A DNA stretch of 64,000 nt from Isochrysis galbana (lineage: Eukaryota > Haptophyta > Isochrysidales > Isochrysidaceae): contig CM030937.1 in assembly GCA_018136815.1 (NCBI GenBank), forward strand, positions 690,553 through 754,552, in the 5' to 3' direction. Shown here piece after piece: positions 51,385 through 62,250 of the stretch. A program made the position numbers and the translations under genes. Each line of letters starts with the position of its first letter. Position 1 is the stretch's first letter. The notes beneath the pieces were generated by a model. That model had not been told where the DNA came from, did not search any database, and worked only from the letters and a program-made list of their open reading frames with translations.

Positions 51385-51843
51385 ATGCGCTCGCTGCGTG
51401 TGCGTCCCGTGCTCGACTACCGTGTGCCCGCGTCTGACGACGAGGCGGAGGCCGACCCCCAATCGGATCCAAAGCCGATTGTTAACAACAACACACAACT
51501 CGCTCCCCCCCCTCTTGATGAGGAGGAAGAGCCCGAAGACACCCCTTTTTTCATCCAGCTAGCTCAGTTAGCTGACGACAAAAAGGACATCAAAAGTGAA
51601 GATGTAGCTACCTTCATGAAATTCCTCCTCTCTAGGCTGGAGGGCCTAGATGCAACACCGGATGGAATGGACAAGGGCCGTAAAGGCCCTTGGATCTTCT
51701 ACGTCGATGAGGACGCACACGACCAATTCAAGGCCGCATACGGAGACAAAATTCAAACGGCACTCTCAGGAGTCCCGCACGAGTTTGGAATCACCTATGG
51801 CGCGCTAGCCGACTCGGCCCCTCGCAAGTCGAGAACCGAATGA
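51385..51843 (+). CDS. Hypothetical acidic protein inside an inverted-repeat bracket
   Basis: 152 residues from the ATG at 51385 after a CT-rich stretch. Residues 18-60 are acidic and Pro-rich (DDEAEADPQSDPKP, DEEEEPEDTPFF). The second half looks folded: IQLAQLADDKKDIKSEDVAT, FMKFLLSRLEGLDA, then GPWIFYVDEDAHDQFKAAYG and SGVPHEFGITYGALADSA. GC falls towards the 3' end. No family recognised; it may be a mobile-element ORF. AT-richer DNA follows to 52260 with broken frames that could be its continuation. Confidence 0.4.
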   Translation: MRSLRVRPVLDYRVPASDDEAEADPQSDPKPIVNNNTQLAPPPLDEEEEPEDTPFFIQLAQLADDKKDIKSEDVATFMKFLLSRLEGLDATPDGMDKGRKGPWIFYVDEDAHDQFKAAYGDKIQTALSGVPHEFGITYGALADSAPRKSRTE

Positions 51844-52684
51844 ATGAGCGAACTGCTGAAATAGCTGAAATGCGGGAAGAATACCTTGCATCTGTTGGTG
51901 CATATGAGCAACTGGCGCAAATATGACCTGAGTTTGGCGATGATGATATTGTTGCAATACTAAAGGAAATGAACTCGGACGGTTGGGATATTACAACTCT
52001 ACCGCAGTACGACACATATGAGTACTACCTGTGGAAGGAGTACCATTGGCGAAGAAAAGATTTACGCTTGCCACATGTAGATACACTGAAAGGTATGCAA
52101 TCTAATGGTTGGAATATTAATCTGCTCAAACTACTACCTCCATCCTGGAGTAACCCTGCGAGGGCATGAGCGGCGATGCTGCTCGTCACAGCCTGACTGA
52201 AACTAGTCGTGGAATGCTTATACATAACTATGGACATTTGATCGCTCAATTCGACTGATGCCCCACAATTGACGGAACGACACCTGTGGTGAAGGGGCCG
52301 TAGCCATAGTACGGCCGTACTTACTCACTTACTCTAATAGTAATAGATAGAGATAGAGAGAGAGACACTACATTTACCCTAACTTGTGATTATACTTGCT
52401 TCGGTCTCACCTAACTTGTCAGCATCAGCATGCTCAGATCTACCTAAATTGCGAAAAAACTTGCGGGCAAGTCTGGTCAAGCGCAACTGGTGTTACAATA
52501 AAACACAGGTAAGCGTAAGCGGCGCTTATGCGGACGCCGGGACGCCGGGTCTGGGGGACTTTCGATGGCACGGCGGGGGCTCCAGACCAAGACGACAGTC
52601 TACTATAAAATTCATACAGACAAGAGAAAGAAGGGCTTACTCGCTCGTGCGAGAGGGGCCGTCTCGGCGCGCACCCGGCGGCTC
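51844..52684. other. Lower-GC intergenic DNA
   Basis: Broken plus frames (for example WDITTLPQYDTYEYYLWKEY at 51978-52040) look like decayed coding DNA of the same insertion. 52330-52400 has (TAGAGA)n. No intact gene. Confidence 0.35.
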
Positions 52685-52871
52685 GCCACCAACCCCCCCC
52701 CCCCCCCCTCTCCCTTCCCTCTCCCTCCCTCTCCCTCTCTCTCTCCTCTCTCGCTGCTCTGTTCCTTCCCCCACCCCTCCCCCTTGTTCCTTGCTCTCTC
52801 TCCCTGTCGCCCTGCTGCCGCTTTCCCCCACTTCTCCCCCTCTCATCTGGCCCACTGCTCCGCCTTCCCCC
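52685..52871 (+). promoter_or_regulatory. CT-rich leader of the E4-E2 fusion gene
   Basis: A C-run of 17 at 52687-52703, then CTCCCT/CTCTCT repeats to within a few bases of the ATG at 52872. Confidence 0.45.
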
Positions 52872-55800
52872 ATGGCGGAAGTGCCGCTCGCGACCGCCGT
52901 CGCCCAACTGATCGCTCTTACTGGTGTCGAGCCGCAGCACGCGCTCTCCCTACTACAGCAGGCGAATGGAAACATCGAAGTCGCCGCCTCTGAGTACTTC
53001 TTCGCCGCAGAGGGTGCAGACTCAGCGAACGAGGGCGAGAGCATGACAGATGGCTCGGTGACTGACGAGTATGAGGGCATGGATGAGGATGGAGGCATCG
53101 AGGAGAGGCCAGAAGACCTGGCGCCGCTCCCGATGGTGAGGCCATCGCCCAAGAGGCCAAAGCTCGAGGAGAGAGCGGCTCCTCAGCTGGCGGAGCCGGA
53201 CGCGGCCGCGCTCGCTAGCATCAAGGAGGTCTTTGCGCTTGCCGCCATCCCTACTGATGCCGCGGCCAGATTGCACCGCATGGTAAGGGACCGAACCGAC
53301 TCCTACGCTTACGGCGATGACCGAGGACTACGCTACCTGCTTGGCTGCTGGAGCCGCGCAAAGCGGCTGGATGACAGCTCGGCCTCCCCCGCGCTTGTTG
53401 CCTTCGCCAACGAGGCCGTGCTACACCATGCGCGTGTGTGCTTGCTCTCGGCTGCAGCAGACGAGGATGGGCTATCACTCTTTGGCCATACGGAGGAGGG
53501 CGAGATGGCAGCGCTTCTCCGGACGTCACCCGCGGCCGCGTCACCGTTTGTGGTGGCAGTGAATGAGTCGATGAACGCCAGCGAGCAGGAACTGATTTAC
53601 GGTCCGGCTATTGAGGCCTTACTGCGCAAGCTAGATCCATACTCTGGTGGGTCGCCCCTTAAAGTGGCCGGCTCTCCATCGGGCGTTACCGGCTGGCGGC
53701 AGCTGCTCGAGGAGGTGGAGGCTCTTCTCGGTCTTCTGGGCGGCGGCACTGGCGCGCCTCTCAAGCTTGCGCCCCACGGCGCAGCTGCGCGCGCCGTGCT
53801 TGCTCGCCGCATGGCCGACGAGGCGGCGCGGCTCCGCTCTGGCGAGTGGAGCGGGGGCGAGGCGGAGGGGCTCGGCGTGCTCCGCCTCTTTTCGACGGCA
53901 CCCGCCGGCCTGCCAGGCTACAGGCTGGCCAAGCCTGCACCGGGTGGCGGCACTGCGCATCACGAGGATGCAGGCGTTCTTCGCGCAGCGTGGGAGGAGG
54001 TGTGGGAGTTGCAGACGCGGCAGCGGCTCCTTCTTACAGCTGCTGTCTTCAAGGATGCGGAGGCGCGCGCCTCCGCGCTGGTCTGGATTGGCGCGGTGCT
54101 CTCTGCCAACGCTTGGACTGTGGAGCCGACGCATGCGCAGCCGGGGTCAGAGGCTACGATTGCGCGCGCGCGCATGAGCGCCTCGGCAGAGGCGACACTC
54201 GTCAACTTAGCGATAGTCTTGCTACAGCTCTGTGCCCCATTTCTCGAGCCGTCCAGTGAGCGGAACGGCAAGGGTCACGACGGCTTTGCCCGTCTCGATA
54301 GCACATGGTTCGACCGAGAGGCGGCGCGCGAGGCGGCGGGCCGCGCCAGTGGCACACGCATATACCCACCCGCCCCGTCGGAGCCAAAACTTCGCTCCGA
54401 CATCGCCTCCATAGGTAATGACGGCGGCGATCGGGTTGGCGGCGCACTCGACTCTGGTGCTGTAGAAGGAGGTGACAGCAACAATAGAGTCGAGGACTTC
54501 GCAGAAGGGAGCGAGGAAGCGGATGAGCTTGCGCAAGCGATTCGCCTATCGCTTTTGGCCTCAGACGGCTCCGCAGGCGATCTCTCGCTGCGAGGGAGCG
54601 CGGTGCCCGAAGGCGTGACCGACGAAGCAGGACAAAGCCTAGGTGCAAAAGGCGGGAGTGTCAATGCCGAATACCACTTTGTGACCGAATGCTTTTTTCT
54701 TGCCATGCGCGCAGTGTGCGTGGGCCTTTTGCCTGCAATGCGGCGTTCAGAGCGCCAGGTGAGTTGCGCCATTGGCAGTCACCGTCAGCTCTCTCATGGC
54801 GGCCTGCATCCATTCGCCCCCCCTACCCTCAACCCCACCCCCCTAAGCATTCCGACACGTCTTAAATTTCCAACCCGCCCACCCTACCCCGTCTGCAACC
54901 CTCGCAGATTCACGAGTTGATGCGCCGGTCGCGCCAGCCGCCCATCCCGCCGAACGCGAGTAGCGCCGAGCTGAGCTCGGCTCTCGAGTCTTTGCGCGCC
55001 GCCGGACTGGGTGGCAAGCAGACCCAGGTGCTCGCCTACCGCTGTCTGCTTGATGGGCAGCAAGGGCAGGCGCTGCTTGTGCGCTACACCTCACTACTAT
55101 GTGCATGGCTAGCACACGTCTCCACACAAGCCGACGCAATGGCGCATTTTGCGCGCCTCCCGGCCTCGGTGTTGTCGAATGCTTGCGACAGCCTAGCGAT
55201 CCTCGCGCGTGCCAACCCGGAGAGGTTGACTGCGGTACCGGAGATGAGCCCCCTGCTCTCCCGCTCACTGTGCACCTTGCTCGGTCGGCGCGACCTTATG
55301 CCTTCGCCATTCGTGCGACATTCCATCGCCGAGCTCCTGCACACCTTCGTCCAGATGGACGAGTACACCGCGAGGATCCGCTCGGCAGGCCGAGGCTTTG
55401 GCAATTTCCTCTCATTCACGGGCTCGCTGTTCAGCTTGATCGACCTCGACGCTGCCACCGAAATACAGTTGCCGCTACTCCGCTTGTACGTCGAGCTTGG
55501 CCTGCACACCAACGAGGCTGCCGTCGCCGACAAAAACGGCGATCGGTACCGCATCATAGGCGTGCTTCGTGCGCTCTGGCAACAGCCGCAGGCGTGGCGT
55601 GCGATGCAACAGCATGCCAAGGCGAGCCTCAATCCGGCCGCCGGTGGCGAGGCGGACGCTGCGCTCATATTCGGCGAATTCGCTGAGACGCTCGTCAAGG
55701 AACTTGTCTTCTTGCTTAATGATGCGCTCGGCCGGCTCGCGGATGTGCACACCCGACAAGAGGAGATGACAGACGAGGAAGCCTGGGCTGCGCAGCCGCC

Positions 55801-57461
55801 TGGCGAGCGTCGGAAGCGAGAAGAGCGGCTCGAGCAAGTCAAGCGGACGGCGCGCGGCTTTCTGGACCTCGCCAAGGCCTCGCTCTCTGCTTTGCTACTA
55901 CTCACTAACGACCCTGGTACGTGTCCTGCGTTTGCTGCACACTCCGAACGCGCCACAAAACTGGCCGCGATGCTTGTCGAATTCCTCCGACGGCTCGTTG
56001 GTCCGGAGGCTCAGTCTCTGAAGGTGAAGCAGCCCGAAAAACTCGGCTGGAATCCAAAGCAGATGCTCACGAATACGAGCCTGCTCTTGCTGCACGCGGT
56101 CACATGCGTCCCTGCCTTTGTGACCACGTTGCGTGAGGCCGACAATCTAGACCTGGCTGTGCTGAAGAAGACGGCACACATACTTGGTACCAAATGCAAC
56201 TTCCCTCCTCTCGAGTTAGATGCACTTGGGCGGCTCATTGCTCGGATAGAAGGCGAAGTGGCTATCGGCGCCACGTCGGGGACCCCTGCCAGCACCTCTG
56301 TCACAGAACGCGCTCTTGCCGATGCAGCGTCCATCGAGACCCAGGCAGGGGGTGCAACGGCGTTGCTTGAACATGTCAACAAAGCTTACGTAGCCGAGCT
56401 TCGTTCGTTCGCCTTTGACGAAGCCTCGATGGAAGCTCCAGGCGGTAGCGGGTACTTGCACTACTACCGGCAAAATATTAGTGACGCGCCTCAAGAGGCG
56501 ACGGCCCGCAGCAAATTGCGCCGATTAGTCCAAGAACTCTCATCTCTGTCAGGTGAGGGCAACTTGCCGCTAGCGGCGGAGTCGTCCATCTTGGTGCTCA
56601 GAGACGAGGCGAGAATGGATGTGCTCAAGGTGTGCCTTACACAAGCCTCTTAATATCGCCATCTGATGACCGAGCGTGCACGTTTCACTTGATGGCCATG
56701 CGTGCACGAGGCAAGTCGCGGCTCTGGGCACATGTGCGTGCCCTTGCCCAAAATGCCCAAAATCTCTGGCAACCCTTGCTTGAATATCTTTATGCCCTGC
56801 ACACCTGCCGCAACAGGTGCTCATCTCCGGACCGGCAGACGCCCTTGATCCCTCAAAAGAGACTCCCTACGCGTTTGGTTTATTCGAATTCCACCTGTTT
56901 ATCCCTCCAAACTACCCGAATGTGCCTCCACTCGTGAACTTACAAACAACCGGCGGAGGCATGGTGCGCTTCAACCCCAACCTTTACTCTGATGGCAAAG
57001 TGTGTCTGTCGTTACTTGGCACATGGCATGGTGAAGGCTGGACTCCGCCATCGACGGGGAACTCAGGCTCGACGATTCTCCAGGTCCTAGTATCTATCCA
57101 GAGCATCATCATGGTCCCGAAGCCCTATTTCAACGAGCCGGGTTACGCAGAGGAGGAGGGCACTCCAGCAGGCGAGCAGCGGTCTCGAGAGTACAACGAC
57201 GACGTACGTTTGAACACCTTGCGGCATGCCGTACGCGACGTGCTTCGTAAGCCGCCAGTCGGATTTGAAAAGGCTGTCAAAGCGCACTTTCGTTTGGTAA
57301 AGCCGCTCCTCCTCCGGCAGGCGGCACGATGGCTCTCGGAGGCTAGCGTTTCCGTTCGTGCGCCAATGGAGCGAGCGTTCACTGAGGTCCAGACGCTACT
57401 CGACGAGCTCGACGAGGCTGACGAAAGAGCCGTGGAGTCGTCGAGCTCCAATGTCGCATAG
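52872..57461 (+). CDS. UBA-UIM-Ufd2 core-UBC fusion (E4 ubiquitin ligase core joined to a BIRC6-like E2)
   Basis: Three exons, 52872-54758, 54908-56629 and 56817-57461, join in phase (introns 149 and 187 bp, GTGAGT...CGCAG and GTGTGC...CAACAG) to give 1417 residues. Order: UBA-like helices (5-48, ATAVAQLIALTGVEPQHALS); an NLS-like SPKRPKLEER (93-102); Ufd2 core, with LVWIGAVLSANAW, VNLAIVLLQLCAPFLEP and ECFFLAMRAVCVGLLPAMRR in exon 1 and FLRRLVGPEAQSLKVKQPEK in exon 2 (to about 1070); a UIM (EEADELAQAIRLSLLASDG, 548-566) inserted in the core; then a UBC domain from about 1165, with SILVLRDEARMDVLK, YAFGLFEFHLFIPPNYPNVP, RFNPNLYSDGKVCLSLLGTW (catalytic C1266) and ILQVLVSIQSIIMVPKPYFN, closest to BIRC6/UBE2O. 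No U-box is present. Probably extends ubiquitin chains using its own E2. Confidence 0.9.
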
Positions 57462-57981
57462 CAACGTGAGAGGATCTACTAGATGTGCCATTTTCGACGT
57501 CCGGGTTCAGCATGACCATATGGATTTCTCGCCTTGTTGACGGTGCGTGCGGAGTAGCTGGCCTAGCGTCTTTCTTTGGACATCGTTGTCCACAGTTGTG
57601 ATCGCCCGCTTCCGTCTCAAATAGCTCTCAACGTGATGAGAGTGCATATGCTTGGCATGGCAAGAACTCGGTCCCTTCACCCTCTATTTCAATCCATGCA
57701 CGTCATCACATTGACGTCGTCAACTTTAATTTTATTTTTGAATGAGAGTGAGTACCGCTAATGCCACTAGGCCTTGTACCATCCCGCAGGTCACGACAAA
57801 GAGACGAGCTCTCAGTTCTAAGACACATGGCACGAACACGCCAACGACCACACACGTTACAAGTCCCTCCCCTTGCTCCCCCAGTTTCAGGGGGGTGGGG
57901 GATCGATAATAAATAATAAAATAATTAATGTTATATCCTAGCCTATATCCTAGCCACCACCCCCCTAGCTATAACTTCATA
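57462..57981. other. 3' flank of the fusion gene
   Basis: AT-richer DNA leading to the TA target of the mariner element. No gene supported. Confidence 0.4.
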
Positions 57982-59805
57982 CTACCTCCGTTCCAAAACT
58001 CAGGTTCTTCTTAGTTTTTCCTTTATATCTCTCCTAAGCCTCGCAGAAATAAGTCTGCACCTTCACAAGTTGTCACAAGAACCTTGCGGGTACATGCTGG
58101 CTTCATGGGACAGTCGAGGGGGGGCCTGCACTTCTCGAAAACACAATGAAACGAGCGATTTTCTTATATGGATGGAGGTGGAAATCGGCCAGCGGGAGCG
58201 ATTGGCGCGAAAGCGTCTTGCTTGCTCCCAGCCCCAAGGCATGGCGCGTTTGAAAGTCGTGGAACCTCCGCAGCGTGGCACGCGCACAGGCAGTGACTAC
58301 GTGTGGCGAGGTAGGCGGGGCAGAAAGAGGAGGGCTCTGACCTTCAGCCCTGCCCCTCCCAGCACCCCTGAACAGCCGCGCCGCGACGAGGAGAACCGGC
58401 CTGCAAAGCGGCGTTGCAGTCTGACACCCAATCGCCAGGCGGCGATCGCGTTGGCATACGAGCGGCTCCCAGGGCGGAAGAATAGCGCGAAGTGGCGTGG
58501 CGCCTTCGCGCACTTGTGCGAAAAGTACGATGTCTGCGCCAAATACCCGGCCCGGCTCGCAAAGCGGCTCTCCGACGAGGGCAAGCTGCCCAACTCGCGA
58601 AAGGGCATAGGCGGCAGACCAGCGCGCATTGGTGCAGACGAGGTTGAGGAATTGGAGAGCGCGCTTCGCGAGAACGCATACGACATGACGTTCGCGGAAA
58701 TTGAGGAGCTCCTAGGGCTGCCGCGGGCGACAGTGTGCCGGTACATGAAGCGGAAGAAGTGGCGTATTGTTGGTAAGTCTACGCGGCCCGTACTCACCGA
58801 AGCGATGCGCCACTCGCGCTTGGAGTGGGCACGCGACAATGCAGAGAACCCGTGGGAGGAGCACATAGACCTAGACGAAAAATGGTTCTATGTGTACTCG
58901 CACTCAGGCAAGCTAAAGCTGCCGCCAGTCGTGGAGAAGCCCAAACGAAAATTGACGTCAAAGCGCTTCATTGGAAAGGTGATGCTATTGTGCGCCATTG
59001 CTCGCCCCACCCCCCGATACAACTTTGACGGCCTTGTTGGTGCGTGGCGTGTCTGCGAGCAAGTGCCGGCGAAGCGCGGAGACAAGCGCACAGGGCTCAA
59101 GAAGGGCGAGCTGCGAACGGTCGATGTGGCCATGGACGCCGACAAGTTCGAGTCGATGATGCGCCAGCAGGTGATCCCCACCATCCGGGAGAAGCTCAAG
59201 GGCGCCAAGCGCATCACCATTCAGATGGACAACGCCACCCCGCACAAAAGCAAGAGCAAGGAGAAGGATGATACCATGGAGAACCGCCTTAAGGATGTGC
59301 TCCGGGCTCCGCGGCGCAACGGCAAGCAAGTAGGTCCAGAAATTGTGTTTTTGCGGCAAGTGCCTAATTCTCCTGACACAAACGCGTGTGACCTGGGATT
59401 CTTCAAATCGATCGACTCGCGACTTCCAAAGCGCCGTGACTTCAACTTAGATCGCTTCACCGAGCAGTGCCTCCAAGCGTTCCGCGAATATCCTCCGGAG
59501 AAATTGCATGCTTTGTTTGATACTAAGACACGTGTGTTGTTGTCCATTGTGGCGGCGGAAGGTCGGAATGAGCTTACGCCTTACCGCATCGCCGTGACAC
59601 CGTCTCTGACAGTGAATAGAGTGCTTGTCTTCAAGATGTTCGTAGTAAGTCTAAATCGTCAGTAATACACCAAACTAACTCACCATGTTAAGCCAGCATG
59701 TACCATCCCTACAGCCTAGCGCCTAAGTGGAATACCTTCCCAAGTCTGGGCGCCTCCATTGCTCCCCAAAGTCTCCCAGGCATCTGAGTTTTGGAACGGA
59801 GGTAG
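57982..59805 (+). mobile_element. Intact mariner-type transposon with Stowaway-like ends
   Basis: The 1824-bp element is bounded by perfect 22-bp terminal inverted repeats beginning CTACCTCCGTTCCAAAAC at 57982 and mirrored to 59805, flanked by TA on both sides (57980-57981 and 59806-59807). The termini resemble the CTCCCTCCGTTCC ends of plant Stowaway MITEs and their mariner partners. It encloses one full-length transposase frame (58094-59665). It sits immediately against a family B repeat (starts TAATATTCTTACCGCAC at 59806), so it inserted into or next to that copy. Confidence 0.93.
58094..59665 (+). CDS. Mariner-like DDD transposase, uninterrupted
   Basis: 523 residues from the ATG at 58094; the open frame reaches further only through a TTG codon. 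Residues about 120-225 form the DNA-binding part: a helix-turn-helix (KNSAKWRGAFAHLCEKYDVC, then YPARLAKRLSDEGKL), a basic RKGIGGRPARI linker and a second HTH (TFAEIEELLGLPRATVCRYM). The catalytic core has HIDLDEKWFY (D261), ITIQMDNATPHKSKSKEK (D379) and NSPDTNACDLGFFKSIDSRL (D433). The third position is Asp as in mariner and plant MLEs. The gap of 53 residues between the second and third Asp is larger than the 39 of plant MLEs, because of an insert after NATPHK. All three acids, both HTHs and the TIRs are intact, so it could be active. It has no intron. Confidence 0.92.
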   Translation: MLASWDSRGGACTSRKHNETSDFLIWMEVEIGQRERLARKRLACSQPQGMARLKVVEPPQRGTRTGSDYVWRGRRGRKRRALTFSPAPPSTPEQPRRDEENRPAKRRCSLTPNRQAAIALAYERLPGRKNSAKWRGAFAHLCEKYDVCAKYPARLAKRLSDEGKLPNSRKGIGGRPARIGADEVEELESALRENAYDMTFAEIEELLGLPRATVCRYMKRKKWRIVGKSTRPVLTEAMRHSRLEWARDNAENPWEEHIDLDEKWFYVYSHSGKLKLPPVVEKPKRKLTSKRFIGKVMLLCAIARPTPRYNFDGLVGAWRVCEQVPAKRGDKRTGLKKGELRTVDVAMDADKFESMMRQQVIPTIREKLKGAKRITIQMDNATPHKSKSKEKDDTMENRLKDVLRAPRRNGKQVGPEIVFLRQVPNSPDTNACDLGFFKSIDSRLPKRRDFNLDRFTEQCLQAFREYPPEKLHALFDTKTRVLLSIVAAEGRNELTPYRIAVTPSLTVNRVLVFKMFVVSLNRQ

Positions 59806-60090
59806 TAATATTCTTACCGCACTCGCGGCGAATGGAACCACTACCTCTACACGTAGTATTCTTTCTACACCCCCACTCCCCCGGCCCTTCCCGGCCAAGC
59901 GCTGCGCTAGTCGCCGGTGCTGCTTGCGACGGAGTGGCTTAGAGCCCTCCGGTTACGCTCGACTCGACAGAAGCCTATTGTCCCATCCGGGCTCTATGGG
60001 GACTAGGGGGGCGGCCTTGGTGGGGGGCCCGAAGGAGAGAAGAGCCGCGCCGGCGCGTTTCATGGCGACCAAGTATAAACTATAAACTTA
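59806..60090 (+). repeat. Short family B/C composite copy next to the mariner
   Basis: Starts TAATATTCTTACCGCACTCGCGGCGAATGG, like 960 read backwards, continues CTTTCTACACCCCCACTCCCCCGGCCC, then passes to the family C module in reverse (frame MKRAGAALLSFGPP on the minus strand at about 60061-60000), ending with the AAGTATAAACT...AACTTAGTTG hairpin. It shows that families B and C share the same 3' end and recombine. Confidence 0.6.
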
Positions 60091-60706
60091 GTTGTTGCCG
60101 AAGAGGAGGGTGAAGGTCTGGCTTGGCGGCTGTGCCTCGCGCTTGCGCGCGAGGTCAGTGCCGTGGCAGTGTAGGGGTCCAACCCTGAGGCTTTCCTTAT
60201 GGGTATGGGGTGCGGCTTCTGGCCTTTTGGGAGGCTGGCCATTGGAGGCTGGATGGAGGGAGATGTGTGAGTTGTGTGGCCTATGGCAGCCATGCTAGCC
60301 GTGTTGGGGCGGGGGGGGGTCCGGGGGTGGCACGGGCACGGGCCGCGGCTCGTGCGCACCCGTGTCGGAGGGGCGCCCTCTTGCGGGCGCAGACAAAGGA
60401 CCGAAGGGGGAGAGGGGAGAGGGTGGGGGAATAGGAACAGGGGACAGAAGGGCGGTGTCATAGTAGTGGTAGATAGTGCCGTGTCAGATCCAGAATTATT
60501 CAGAATTAGGCGTTAGCCCCAAATCTTCAGACCTTGTTGACGTTCATAGAGCTCACTAGCTTTGCTATCCCTGTCGTAAAGTGGTTGACGTTCAAACAAA
60601 CGAACACCAGAAGATTTCACCGAGATTGATGAGATGAAGAGCCACGGCCTTTCGACATGAACTCGTGTCGGCATGTCGTTGATGACTCGAAAATGCGAGG
60701 TTGCCA
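60091..60706. repeat. Repeat-derived intergenic DNA
   Basis: 60105-60190 matches 6155-6240 in inverted orientation (minus-strand frame with KASGLDPYTATALT). 60508-60530 carries GCGTTAGCCCCAAATCTTCAG, a terminus shared with 6738 and 38750. No gene called. Confidence 0.45.
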
Positions 60707-61330
60707 CTATCCGCTACACCGCTTAATGTTTTGACCAAGCGTGCAGTGGTTTACAGTGGTTGGTTCGCAAGCAGACATATATTCGTGCTGTATGAGACTA
60801 AGGAAGCAGTTCCATGCGGTTGAGGCAACAGAAGTGACCATGAGTCGGAAGTGGAGTGGCACAAAGTAGAAATTGATAAAGTTCATGGGGACCCAAAAGC
60901 AGAAAGATCCGCGCATGATGCGGGGCCAGTCCTCTCGTAGCTTCATATTCAGAAGCTCGGGTAGACTTGCATTTGCATATCTATCGACTGGCTTCTTCTT
61001 CCACACCATGGTTTCGAGCATTGTGGCAAGGGAGACGAATGCTGCGTTGGCTGGCGCACCACCGACGATGACACTTAAGACGCTTTTCTGTGCTGCTGCA
61101 AACACCGGCGAGCCACTGCCGGCGAGGAGTCTCTCCTGAAGCCGATAGACCTGCAGAACCCATGGCGTGTAGATGGCGCCAGAGTACAATGCCATCGTCG
61201 CCGTCCGACTGGTGTCGAATTCGGGACGCCCCTCGAGCCGCTGGGCGGCACAGTCGCCCACCACCATCAACGGGACGGCTGTGAGCACATTCGTCCTCAG
61301 CGGCGCCTGCCGCAAAGCCTGGCGGTACAT
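60707..61330 (-). CDS. Mpv17/PMP22-family membrane protein
   Basis: 207 residues, single exon. It follows the family layout: short N-terminal YRQALRQAPLRTNVLTAVPL with GDCAAQ, a middle YSGAIYTPWVLQVYRLQERL (G-x-x-x-x-P-W-L type), a second half with MVWKKKPVDRYANASLPELL, then DWPRIMRGSFCFWVPMNFIN and FYFVPLHFRLMVTSVASTAW followed by NCFLSL, the diagnostic W-x-P-x-N-F-x-N-F..P...R......W..yLS signature. About four membrane spans are expected. Members sit in mitochondrial inner, peroxisomal or plastid membranes and may form channels; the role is poorly defined. The N-terminus has no clear signal peptide, so mitochondrion or peroxisome is more likely than plastid here. Length is typical. Confidence 0.88.
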   Translation of the reverse strand: MYRQALRQAPLRTNVLTAVPLMVVGDCAAQRLEGRPEFDTSRTATMALYSGAIYTPWVLQVYRLQERLLAGSGSPVFAAAQKSVLSVIVGGAPANAAFVSLATMLETMVWKKKPVDRYANASLPELLNMKLREDWPRIMRGSFCFWVPMNFINFYFVPLHFRLMVTSVASTAWNCFLSLIQHEYMSACEPTTVNHCTLGQNIKRCSG

Positions 61331-62250
61331 TTGAGGGCGCGGCTCAGCAAGGCGTTGGGGTGGGGTGGGGTGGGCTGTCGAGGATAGCGGACTCGACGGC
61401 GAGCTCCGTTACGCTGTCATTCCGTCATCGCGCCCTTGCTGCATGTAGAATAGGTATATTTATATAATTTATTCCCGAATCTAGGAGTTGGTCTGCCTCT
61501 TTACGTGAAGTTCTCTCGGGAGAAAATCAGGTATCACGAAACCACCGAAGAGCAGAAGAGACCACTACTAGGGCTACTAGTAGCTAGTAGTAACAGATCG
61601 TCGTAACTATTACGGATACGTCCGTCCATTATGGACACGGGATGCATTCTAATTCTAACATTCAATAACCTCTTATTTATGTTTGTGCCTGTTGGATGCA
61701 CTCGGGTGCGGCTGGCCTGCTGGCCTACATGCTACATGGCATATACACAAGACGGCCCCGAGTATACAAATTATTATACGCTGCGTATACAGCCTTTTGG
61801 CTGTATACACAGTGTATACACAGTGTATACACAGTTGTATACTCAACACAGTTGGGGGGGCCATATGCATATACATATATAGTAGTATATCTTATATCTT
61901 TATCTATGTACTAGCAGTACAGTATTTCGATATTTAGCCCGGTCACTCACCCGTGGGGTGCGGAGAGCAAAATCGGTAATGGGCAAACTGAGGCCTAAAT
62001 AAGCTCCCAATAGGTTCTGGTATGGAAGATGAGCAAAAAAAATGGGGGATGGATGGATCCTCCGGCGAAATTAGAAATTTTCGAAAAATGATTTAAAAAA
62101 TGCTGGCCACAATTTCAGGCCTCCGAAGACCACGTGCGGAAAAGTATTCAGGCCCCCTCCGGTATATTTTTACTGATGCCCTTCGCCCTTCATGCTTCAT
62201 GCAAGGGACGCACAACTAGTGACGGAGCCATGAGCACTGCCAGCCGCCAG
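61331..62250. other. Intergenic with GTATACAC tandem repeat
   Basis: (TGTATACACAG)n, about four imperfect 12-mers, at 61799-61842, and (GGGGTGGGGTGGG) near 61347-61370. AT-rich DNA 61440-61480 and 61870-62130. No gene supported. Confidence 0.4.

Noticed and set aside
50882-51472. 196-codon minus-strand frame
   Set aside because: One alternative frame has a protein-like stretch (FIAKRLGHRTYEEVRSPAFR), but the region also carries an inverted-repeat arm and no start or splice context; left uncalled.
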